From positions 62,001-126,000 of the forward strand of contig LUVW01000014.1 of the NCBI GenBank assembly GCA_001661515.1: a DNA stretch of 64,000 nucleotides. Reading direction: 5' to 3'. The notes beneath the pieces were generated by a model that did not search any database, was not told the origin of the DNA, and worked only from the letters and a program-made list of their open reading frames with translations. Within the stretch, counting starts at the first letter, position 1. Each line of letters begins with the position of its first letter. The DNA is from Capniomyces stellatus (taxonomy: Eukaryota; Kickxellomycota; Harpellomycetes; Harpellales; Legeriomycetaceae). A program made the position numbers and the translations under genes. This document shows, piece by piece, positions 1 to 8,596 of the stretch.

Positions 1-217
1 CCCCTCCTTGAGGGATAAATCGTTAATAAACCATCACAGCCAATCCAAATTGAACTATTCAAATCAGCCGTTCTTAATCGTATTCATTGCTCTTTCTGGT
101 TCTTGAAAGTTTAAGATTAAACCACTTTATGAAATCTTTTTTATATACTCAAGTGTGGTTAATAGACCAGAGCATCAACAAGAAAAATAAAACGATGCTC
201 ATCTGCCATATACTTAC

Positions 218-320
218 TGAGTCTCCATCCTTGCATAGATGAGGCTGCGTACAAGTATTTTTCATCACCTCCTTTTGTAGTTTCCTTTTCTACAAGCGGC
301 TCTGATAGTGTCTGTCCCAT
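218..320 (-). CDS. Protein phosphatase 2C (PTC2/PTC3-like), first exon, partial
   Basis: This is the first exon of a PP2C-type Mg/Mn-dependent Ser/Thr phosphatase. Translation from the ATG at 320-318 begins MGQTLSEPLVEKE and ends LYAASSMQGWRL. This is the conserved start of fungal Ptc2/Ptc3 proteins: an MGQTLSEP N-terminus, then the SSMQGWR strand that precedes the metal-binding MEDAH motif. The exon ends at a consensus donor GTAAGT (217-212) in phase 1. No continuation with a MEDAH-like codon string is visible in bases 1-211, so the intron appears to run past the left edge and the catalytic domain lies outside. The Gly2 after Met could in principle be N-myristoylated; that is inference. These phosphatases down-regulate stress MAP kinases and checkpoint kinases in yeasts. 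The family call rests on 34 residues but the match is distinctive. Confidence 0.85.
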
Positions 321-2480
321 GATGTAGATTTATATTTATTTATTTTCGAGGAGACTTGGTGTACTACACTGTATTTGTGTTTGTGTTATTGTTCGGCTTG
401 GTTAAGTTTGGGTAGATTTCAATTAACTCTGGGTTCAATTCAAATAATACAAACAGTAATTGCGATTGCTCTGGTTGTATACGTTCTGGTTGTATACGTT
501 CTAATAATTTTGATTTTGCTGTTTATATATCAGTATATGCTAAAAGTATAATTACGAGGCCAAGTTTGTGTTTTATAAATTGAATTGAAACAATTTTTGG
601 CGTAGCTCTTGGTATGTTATTAACAGCACTTTTCGGTTTTTAAGTTGGCTCGGTTTTTTTTTGTTATTTTTATGGCTCAATTACAAAAAGAATATTATTA
701 TTTTTATAAAGGAAACTTTGCAAGTGTTCAATCTTGTTTACTGCCTTTTTCAACTCCAACTTTATTCTCAGCTATTTCAGAGTCTCGGTTAAATAATCAG
801 GAAAAATAAAACAGGTCTGGCAAATTTGGTTCTAGGCAATTATGATATTATTAATAAACTTGCGTATTAGCGTGGAGAAATCCGTTCTCTGTAAAAAAAC
901 ACAAAAAAAACATAATAACCTCTGATTTATTTTCTTTATTTTAGTTGTTTGTTTTTAATTGTTTGCTTTTGCTTTTGCTTTTGCTTTTTATTTACGCTAA
1001 TTATAGTCTTCAATTACACTAAAAAGCAGCACAATTTGTTAATGCGAATTAATCATTTGAATTTCTATTACGCAACGCCTTTTTAATTACGTTTACTTGA
1101 TTGTTTTTTTTCCATTAGCTTTTCGATTAATTTTTCGCAACCACGACAAAACGCAACCATTTAAACCCCCTCATTTGTTTATAGCATTGGCTTAGTAAGC
1201 ATCTCCATCTTGATTCGCTAGCTCCTTTATTACATTAACATTTGAATTTGTACTGCTTTGGTTACATCTGTACTGCAGATTTGCTTTTGCACAATCAAGC
1301 TTATTTGCGCTTCTTTCTTTACAAATACTAAACAATGAGCACATCTTAACAGCATTTTGTCTTGGCTGATTCACCGACATTTTGATGGTACCAAGAAACT
1401 CACAGTGCGTTACGCCTAAATTATATTACGTTGTGTACCTCCCCTCAACCCATCTCAGTCACAATACTTGATTTGATCTACCTTTTCACGATTGATAAAA
1501 TGGAAAGTATCGGTCGTAAAACGAAGAAGTTGTGAAAGGGCAAAAATAAGGTTGTACTTTTTAAGGCATGAAGACCTTGAGCGTAATTATCTAAAATGCT
1601 TCTTCTTTTTTATGTCACAACACAACCCATCTTTAAACCAAAAGGTTTTGGGACTGTAAAATAAATAAATTAGTCAGATACCGTGTGGATTTATTGGAAG
1701 AAAGAAAAACCGAGAGAAAAAATTACACACTACATGCTAGGCATTGCTTACCCAACAAGCTAAAGCCACATTTTATTAAAACTAATATATTTATCATTAT
1801 CTCGTATTCTATGGTATGGCCAAACTCGAGCAAATCACCCTCATAACGTACAACTAACGCATGATTACCGATTTCGTAAAAATAGGCCATATTATGGTAC
1901 ATCAAGACTATATTAAGAACCCCACCGTTTTGGATATACCTCATTGACTGCTTGTTCATGAGCCAACGCTTCTTTTTCGGTGTTTTTTCCAGTTCTCAAC
2001 GCTATAGCCATAACATGTATTCCAACATCTTCTTTGCCCTCGGTTGGGTTACTTTCAAACTTGAACTGATGAGATTTTTCACAAGTAATACTAACAATCC
2101 TCAACTTTCCAACAACATCGGACCATCAGACACTATTTTAGTTGACTGTTCGAATCCTTTTTGGTTTATTTAAATAATTATCAATAAAATCATCCCTATT
2201 GTTTCAAGAACCACATAAAAACTTAAAGAATCACGTATATGCTTCTAAAATAACAAACAAAAGCTATCGATTAAACAAAAAGCCAATTACAGGCAACAAC
2301 TATGAGAACACATACAGATTACGTGCTCGTACAATTGAGAGCCTAGACTTGTCACACCAGTAGATACCAAGACTCTTGCACAAATACGACCGCGTGCCCA
2401 GGATGAGGCATAACCCGAGCACAACATACCAGCACTACAGGTTATTATCGGTCCATGAGTCCGACGACGTACCTTCTGAC
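321..2480. other. Gene-poor AT-rich stretch upstream of the PP2C exon
   Basis: No convincing gene is seen here. The stretch contains a perfect 15-bp direct duplication (ctggttgtatacgtt, about 472-501), a short GCTTTT repeat near 958-990, and a 62-codon ATG-started ORF at 1192-1380 on the minus strand with no recognisable domain. The PP2C promoter should lie just right of position 320. Two overlapping minus-strand reading frames at 1723-2170 are listed separately. Confidence 0.5.
1723..2170 (-). pseudogene. Possible decayed coding remnant
   Basis: Two minus-strand frames with coding-like composition overlap here. One covers 2104-1913, opens at a non-ATG codon and reads LRIVSITCEKSHQFKF and onward. 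It is bounded upstream by an in-frame TGA and ends shortly after the second begins. The second covers 1959-1723 in another frame, starts with ATG and reads MNKQSMRYIQNGG. The change of frame around 1920-1950, with stops on both sides and no usable intron joining them, suggests a broken gene or transposon fragment. I recognise no family, and chance ORFs remain possible. Confidence 0.2.
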
Positions 2481-2489
2481 GAACCATGA

Positions 2490-2877
2490 ATCATTGCATG
2501 CGCTAAAGCATGCTGAGTACCATTAATAATTTATAGGCTCATGATGAGTGTCCAACCCATATTAAGGACAGATATTGGAGTCTATCCTTTGGTTGATCAG
2601 CCAAAGGGAGCTGTATCAGATGGGTTCTAGCATGGCCATCACGGCCACTGATAATCAATTAACAGTACTTGAAAACGCACTGTTGAAAGGCGCAATGCTG
2701 TAGGCGACCACTTACCGCTACTACACACACACAAATGCGTCGTTCTCTACCGACCTCATGGAGAACACCGATTACGCATGCACCGGTTCGGAAGCCAAAG
2801 AACCAACCAAAATATCAGTGCATCCAGCATATTTGCCGTCCATATTTAAGGACACGAGTCTGGTTTTTTTTTTTTTT
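2490..2877 (+). ncRNA. Candidate structured RNA, possibly Pol III transcribed
   Basis: A stretch of about 390 bp, clearly richer in G+C than its surroundings, is dense with perfect short inverted repeats. Pairs seen are GCATGC 2496-2501 with 2508-2513; AACCCAT 2554-2560 with ATGGGTT 2620-2626, enclosing CCTTTGG 2586-2592 with CCAAAGG 2601-2607; TGGCC 2633-2637 with GGCCA 2643-2647; AACAGT 2661-2666 with ACTGTT 2679-2684; ATGCGT 2735-2740 with ACGCAT 2774-2779, enclosing GTTCTC 2742-2747 with GAGAAC 2761-2766; and GTCC 2838-2841 with GGAC 2850-2853. A box-B-like GGTTCGGAAGCC (about 2784-2795) and a run of 14 T at 2864-2877 resemble a Pol III transcription unit. Size and nested stems would suit RNase P, MRP, SRP or another large RNA, but I could not match conserved cores of any. 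The 5' end is a guess and may lie nearer 2290. Confidence 0.4.
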
Positions 2878-5064
2878 GAAGAGATTCCATAATTGACTTT
2901 TTATAGCTTGATTTGTTGGATTTATATATTATTTTACAATTTTCCAGGATCACTATTTAAGTTGGGTAGTTTTCTTTCCCTGAACAAATAATTATGTCTC
3001 CAAGAATTTGCGCAGTGGAAAAACAAAGATCAGTTTTATTAGAATTACCCCCATATTACATCACCACGCTTATTTGGCTTTGACTCAAAAAGGGTGGTTT
3101 GAAACATTGGTTGGTTGGTTAGCATAAAAATAACACGATAAATTGAATAGCAACAAAAAGTAGGCTATTTCAAGTGATTTAAATGAATAGAAACCATTTT
3201 GGATTCACGATTGTCGTTTTTTTTTTATTAATTTTTTTCTTGAAAAAAAAAAGAATGTAGTGGAAAAAAGAATTTCGAAAAAAAAGAAAAAAGAAAAAAG
3301 AAAAAAGAAAAAACAATGATGGTCAGAAAAAATGTAATTGAATAAAACTCGGAATTGGTAATTAGTAATTGTTATTAGTAAATGGGCTTTGTTGGAGAAT
3401 TAAATCGAAACCCACTTTCTTTCCTTTTCAGGTTAACAAAACTTGGTAAGCCACTTTATACAAACTATTATTTCATTTCATTTCAATATATTCATATCCT
3501 ACACTATATAATCCCAATTCCTACAAATTCTCTTCTTTATCCTTTTCCTCACCTCTTGGCACCTTTATTCCCTTTCTAAATTCTTATAACACAGGATGAT
3601 AAGGATCTATACATACATGTCTTTTCCTTGAACCTCACAGCCTTTATCGCGTCCTTTTGAGGATAAGAGAGGGGATGAGAGATATAAAAGTGAAATGATT
3701 TGTACTTGGTAAATATGTTTTGTAAAGTTTTTAATCTAATCTTGCTCTGGAGCCCAGGATAGTTGGCAATTTAAAAGTAGAGACAAAGAAAATTTCCAAA
3801 ACTAAATAAATCAGCTTTAACAGAGCACAGATGTAGAAGAAAAAATATCGATAGAAACATGATGAAAAGGAGCGAATAGATGATGTTAAATAGTTGAACA
3901 TCATTTTATTTTGTGGTTTATTGTTTTGCTACGTGGTGTGATTCTTGTTAGCTCGTTTTGATAGATGATTGTTGGAAATGAGTCGTATAGTTACGAGATG
4001 TGAGATTGCTAGTTTGGGAGTTTAATTGTTTTGATACACTTGTGGGATATTGTTGCTTGTAAACGAATGTTTATTCAAACTTATTTACTTGTGTTATTTT
4101 GTAGATTAAGTTTATTCCTTACCACACACACACTGTACAAAAAAAAAGCAAAGCAAAAGAAATAAATAAACAGGCAAAACAGCGCGTTTAACATATTTTT
4201 GCAACTATATGAACAAAAGTATAGGATAAGTTGATATAAAAAAAGGACACAGGAGAGTTAGCTATAAAAAGTTGTACGAATTACTTGACTGTAACCGAAC
4301 CAACACGAAAAAAAAACTAGAAAATAAAGAAAAACACGAGAGTTGGTAGTTTATTTTATTTTTTTAATACTAAACACACGTGTTTCTAAGAGAGGTATTG
4401 GTATTCTGTACAAGACAACAACGCCCAACCCTAGAATTGTCCTTTGACTTGAGTTTTGCGAATTTACAAGCATAACAGTTAAAAAAAAAAGGAGAAAAGA
4501 AAAATTGGATCAGATTAAAAGGAGGAACAAAAGTTGCATAAACGGGGTTATTAACTAAGCGAAAAAAATATAATAAATTATTGAAAGTCAATTTATATTT
4601 TTGAGCTCAATTAAGAACATCTTGGTTTAACATAATACACAAAGAAAAATAAGAGACGCGAGAAAAAGAAGGAAAAAAAAAACACGCGAAAAACACATTG
4701 GAGAATAAAGCGAAAAAGGAAATTTAGAGTAAAAAGTAAAAAGTAAAAAAAAGACAGTTATACTACACGTAAGGAGCAAGTTTGTTAAAATATAGAGATT
4801 TTGGTTGAAAAGATGATGTACTTGATGAGAGGAGGGAGATTGTAATTATTTGAATAAACGATAGTAGAAAAGTGTATTAGAGGGTTTGGTGGTAAAGCCT
4901 AAAAGGCATTATTGAATGTAGTAGTTGTAATTTTATAAATAAAAAAAAGAAAAGAAAAGAAAAGAAAAGAAAAGAAAAGAAAAGAAAAGACAAGACAAAA
5001 CAGACAAGTGATATAGAGGAATAAACAAAACATATAGGGAATAAAAGGACGAGCAGGAAAACAA
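2878..5064. other. AT-rich intergenic region and Ars2 upstream region
   Basis: No supportable gene is seen. The region holds A- and T-rich low-complexity tracts, including GAAAAAA repeats near 3267-3312 and an AAAAG array at 4941-4990 that ends about 75 bp before the Ars2 start codon. That array probably lies in the Ars2 promoter or 5' leader. Short ORFs such as 3382-3579 (+) and 4370-4591 (-) translate to low-complexity residues without recognisable domains. Confidence 0.5.
4941..4990 (+). repeat. AAAAG pentanucleotide microsatellite
   Basis: About nine near-perfect copies of aaaag lie immediately upstream of the Ars2 start. Purine-only tracts of this kind are common in fungal promoters and vary in length. 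No function is shown by the sequence. Confidence 0.85.
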
Positions 5065-8000
5065 ATGGCGTATGCAGAAGAAATGGGTAGGAGATCAGTA
5101 GAGTATGTGTCGGATGAGGATAGGCAGTATGACATTGGTAGACAAAAGTACCAGAGAGAGCGAGAAAGTCCAGAGAGGTACAATGAGCGAGAGATTGATA
5201 GATTTGGGCGAGATCGAAGAAGTCGTTCGCCTGAAGGTGAGTAGGAGATGAATGGATAAATGGATTCCAATAAAAAAAAATGGATAAATGGATAAAAGGA
5301 TTAAAGATAATTTTTGAAATGGCGTAGGTAATCGGTATGGGTATGGGAGGAGTAGATCTAGATCACCACATACAAGAGGAGGTAGAGGAGTCGAGGAGCG
5401 TAGAAACAGTGGAGCAAACAGTGGGTATAGAAGGGAAGGGTATGGGGGTCGACCAAGACAAAGATACAATGAGGGGGAAAGTGGAGGTAGTGGTAGTGGT
5501 CGTGGGTACCAAGGACGTAGATTTGGGACAACAAGGCAAGAAAGAGATGAAATAATAAAATAATAAAATAATAAAATAGTAAAATAATAAAATAATAAAA
5601 TAATAAAATAATAAAATAGAGGAGGAGATTTGGATAGTGCACAAGAAAAAGCAGAAGGGGGATGGGGAGGAGGACATAGATATAGTCAAGGGCAGGGGCA
5701 GGGGCAAGGACAAGGACAAGGACAAGGACAAGGGCAAGGGCAAGGGAATGTTAGGATGGGGTCGAATGGGATGATTGATCCTAGATCGTATGACCAAGTG
5801 GTGCCATTCCGATACTTTTGTGAGTGGAAAAGAGGGCAAGATAATGGGAAGCGAACAGACCAAGAGGAGTTGCATGCGTTGTATGAAGAGTACCGACGAG
5901 AGACTTTGAACCGATTATTCCAGCAGTTCTTTACAGCACACAAAGACGAGGACTGGTTTGTTGAGCGATACAAGCCAGAGGAGCAGAATAAGAGACTGGA
6001 GCAGATTTTGAAGATCAAAAGGGGGCTGTATGAAGTGTTTTTGGGGCAATTGGAGAGTGGAAAGTTGGATAAATTGAGTTTAGATTTGACAACGGCAGAA
6101 AATAAGGAAGAAGATGATAGAGAGGAAAATGAGGAGAAGAATGGAGATGAAATGGAGACGGAATTGAAAAAAGAGGAAAAGGAAAAGGAAATGGAAATGG
6201 ATGAAGATGTAGGAAATGAAGATCAAGAAGAAACATATACATTGTTTATAAGAACAGTTCCACCAAGTGTTCCAAGATCAGCGATTGAAGAGGAGCTTAG
6301 CAAGGTTGAGGGATTTGAGTACTTGTCATTATCAGAGCCAAACTCAACGCGGGGATTCCATCGGTTTGGATGGGTGAAGTTTGTGAAGGGGACAGATATG
6401 GACAAGGCATTGGAGGAGCTGAGCAACTTCAAGGTGGAAGAGTTCCAGTTCCACTTGTCAAAACATACAATGCACTCAACAGCACAAGTCAGAACAGCAT
6501 CAGAACTGACAAACACACCTGCAAGAATAAGCAGCGATTTGGTAGTGGTTCGAAAGGCAGTCAAGGAGTTTGACGAAAGAACGAAAAGCGATTATTTCAA
6601 GATGTCTGAAGCAATAGAAAACAGAATGAAACAATTGGCAGAGTCGATCAAAGCAGACCATGAAGCAAAAGAAGCAAAAGAAGCAAAAGAAGCAAAAGAA
6701 GCAAAAGAAGCAAAAGAAGCAAAAGAAGCAAAAGAAGTAAAAGAGGTAAAAGAAAAAGAAGAAAAAGAAGAAAAAGAAAAAAACATCACTGGAAATAGTA
6801 ATAGTAGCAATGCTATGGAAACTGAAGGACAAGTTGAGAATGGGGAACCAGGAAGTGTTGCAGAAGAGAGTGGAGCAGGTGGAAAAGAACGGGGCGGAGA
6901 TTCAGGGGAAATGGAGGAGGACGATGAACAAGAAGAAAACAGTGGGAGTAAAAACAGAAAGATTGAGAGTAAAGAAGAAGAAGAAGAAGAAGAAGAAAGT
7001 GGGGATTATGGAGAGGAGAAAAAGGAGCCAACTGAAGTAGAGTTAAAGATTATGAAAAAGGAGCTGGACTTGTCGATAGAGTACCTGAGAAGAGTGCACT
7101 ACTTTTGCTACTATTGTGCGTCAGTTTCAGACAACCGGGAGGACTTTAGCAGGAAATGTGCACCAACGCATTACAGGCGGCCGTTGACCAGACCAGCAAG
7201 CACAGCTTCGTACTCATCGATGAACTGGGTAAAGGCAAACGACGCAAAGAATAAAGCAATTATTGACACGCCAACTGATTCCGAAATATACAGGCAGGGT
7301 GGCAGGTCAGTTGAGAATGAGCTGGAAAAGATTTACCTCGCCAATATCAAGCAGCTACAGGAGGGTCGGTTCCGGTGCAATCTTTGCCAGAAGCTGTTCA
7401 AGGGTGACGGTTTCATCAGAAAACATATTGCCAACAAACACCCTGAACTGGTCAGTGATTCCTTCAAAACTGATATTGAGTTCTTCAATAACTTTGTCAG
7501 AGAAGCACCCAGTTATTTGCCTCTTGGTGCAGGTTCACTGCTCAACAATTCCAACATCGCCAACTCTAACAACATTCTTGCCTCCAATCCCAACGCCGCT
7601 ATTGGAATGAACAACATGATGGGCATGAACAACATGATGGGAATCAAAATGGGTATTGGAATGAACAACATGATGGGCATGAACAACATGATGGGTATGA
7701 ATAATATGATGGGCATGAACAATATGATCGGAATGAATAATATGATGGGCATGAACAACATGATGGGCATGAATAATATGATGGGCATGAACAACATGAT
7801 GGGTATGAATAATATGATGGGCATGAATAACATGATGGGCTCCAGAATGAACTCGGCAGGTTCTGGTGATGGGTACAATTCTAGATACAATTCATCCCAG
7901 TCCAGTTCCTCAAAACACAGAAATTCCTCCTGGAACAACAACTCTGGCCGCCATCCAATTCCCGGTATCGTTCCCGGTATTGTTCCCGGAATCGGTATGA

Positions 8001-8215
8001 ACAATATGCTTGGAATGGGCATGATGAACCAAAACATGATCAACATGGTCAACCCTGCTATGGTCAACATGATGAACAGATCTATGAGACCCAACCACCT
8101 CAACTCTTCTGCTGCCGGTCCAGGCCCTGTAGCTGCCCGTCCTGATCCAAGGTCTGTTAGGTCCTATGTTGACCTTGATGCTCCTGGTGATGGTGAACCT
8201 GATTATGGTTTCTAA
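5065..8215 (+). CDS. Ars2/SERRATE RNA effector protein (Pir2-like)
   Basis: This is a homologue of Ars2/SERRATE (fission yeast Pir2), a nuclear scaffold that links capped nascent RNA to processing, decay and silencing factors. Proposed exons are 5065-5236, 5328-5505 and 5620-8215, giving about 981 residues. The RGG/RS-rich N-terminus is followed by the SERRATE_Ars2 N-terminal helical domain (VVPFRYFCEWKR, about residues 170-275) and a divergent RRM-like domain (YTLFIRTVPPSVP, about 320-405). Next come long acidic and KEA-repeat linkers, then the Ars2 core with a C2H2 finger (FRCNLCQKLFK plus KHIANKH, about 700-730) and a GMNNMM-repeat tail. Intron 1 has a GTGAG donor and a TAG acceptor. Intron 2 is less sure: the reading frame on both sides is the same, but between them sits a TAATAAAA array with stops in every copy. 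Splicing from GTACCA at 5506 to AG at 5619 keeps the frame. The family is certain; the 5' exon structure is moderately supported. Confidence 0.9.
5553..5618 (+). repeat. TAATAAAA-type array with in-frame stops inside Ars2
   Basis: Roughly eight copies of an 8-bp unit (taataaaa, one copy altered to tagtaaaa) lie within the N-terminal part of the Ars2 gene. Every copy puts TAA into the frame shared by the flanking coding segments. It is therefore either intronic, with its final AG acting as acceptor, or a disruptive expansion. Confidence 0.8.
5687..5750 (+). repeat. Gly-Gln dipeptide repeat in Ars2
   Basis: A GGGCAG/GGACAA hexamer array encodes about ten Gly-Gln repeats near the start of the third Ars2 exon. 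It is in frame and low complexity. Confidence 0.85.
6660..6741 (+). repeat. Lys-Glu-Ala repeat in Ars2
   Basis: A 9-bp unit (gaagcaaaa) is repeated about eight times and encodes an EAK/KEA tripeptide array, then degenerates into KEEKEEK. It lies between the RRM-like domain and the acidic linker and predicts a charged single alpha-helix. Confidence 0.85.
7606..7845 (+). repeat. GMNNMM hexapeptide array in Ars2 C-terminus
   Basis: An 18-bp unit encoding Gly-Met-Asn-Asn-Met-Met is repeated about twelve times in frame. It follows the C2H2 finger and precedes a Ser/Asn/Pro-rich tail. Synonymous differences between copies (aacaac versus aataat, gggc versus gggt) show that the protein repeat is kept while the DNA copies drift. 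Confidence 0.9.
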
Positions 8216-8596
8216 TTTCTAATTTCTATTTTCTATTTATTATTCTTTTACTTTTTATTTTCTATTCTTTTATTCTTTTTATTTTCCAATTCAAATCGTT
8301 CATCTTATCAAAAATACCCAGTGTTTTATAGCATTGTTTAACATTGTATGTTTTTGTTGTATCGGTTTTCTTTACCAATAAACCCGCTCTACTAATAATA
8401 CTAATAAATAAATAAATAAATAATAAATTGTATTGTGGAATTAAAAATCATTACTATTTCTTACCATCTTTCACTTTTCAAGTTTCAATCACTCTTTTTT
8501 ATTTTTATTTTTTTTAAAAAAAAAGAAATAAATAAAGTTATAAAAAATATACAGAAAACGGCGTGAGTGTGTTACAGAACCATTAATGAATACAAA
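8216..8596. other. Ars2 3' end and golgin promoter region
   Basis: This short spacer lies between two plus-strand genes. Several overlapping AATAAA signals (about 8398-8426) probably serve Ars2 polyadenylation. The right half is the upstream region of the golgin gene. Nothing else is seen. Confidence 0.5.

Noticed and set aside
1192..1380. 62-codon ATG frame, minus strand
   Set aside because: No domain, no splice context and no neighbour relation. Frames of this length are expected by chance in several kilobases.
2470..2500. CTGACGA string resembling a hammerhead ribozyme core
   Set aside because: No GAAA partner strand and no matching stems I and III at the right spacing.
2627..2650. TAGCATGGCC string resembling part of U6 snRNA
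   Set aside because: Only about ten bases match; the U6 5' stem, ACAGAGA box and the rest of the molecule are absent, so this is not U6.
5363..5875. Minus-strand frames of 94 and 170 codons over the Ars2 N-terminus
   Set aside because: They arise from the TAATAAAA and GGGCAG repeats read backwards and encode only low-complexity Leu/Ser/Pro strings.
7513..8103. Long minus-strand open frame of 196 codons
   Set aside because: It is the antisense shadow of the GMNNMM array in Ars2. The repeat keeps other frames open, and the sense frame carries the recognised domains.
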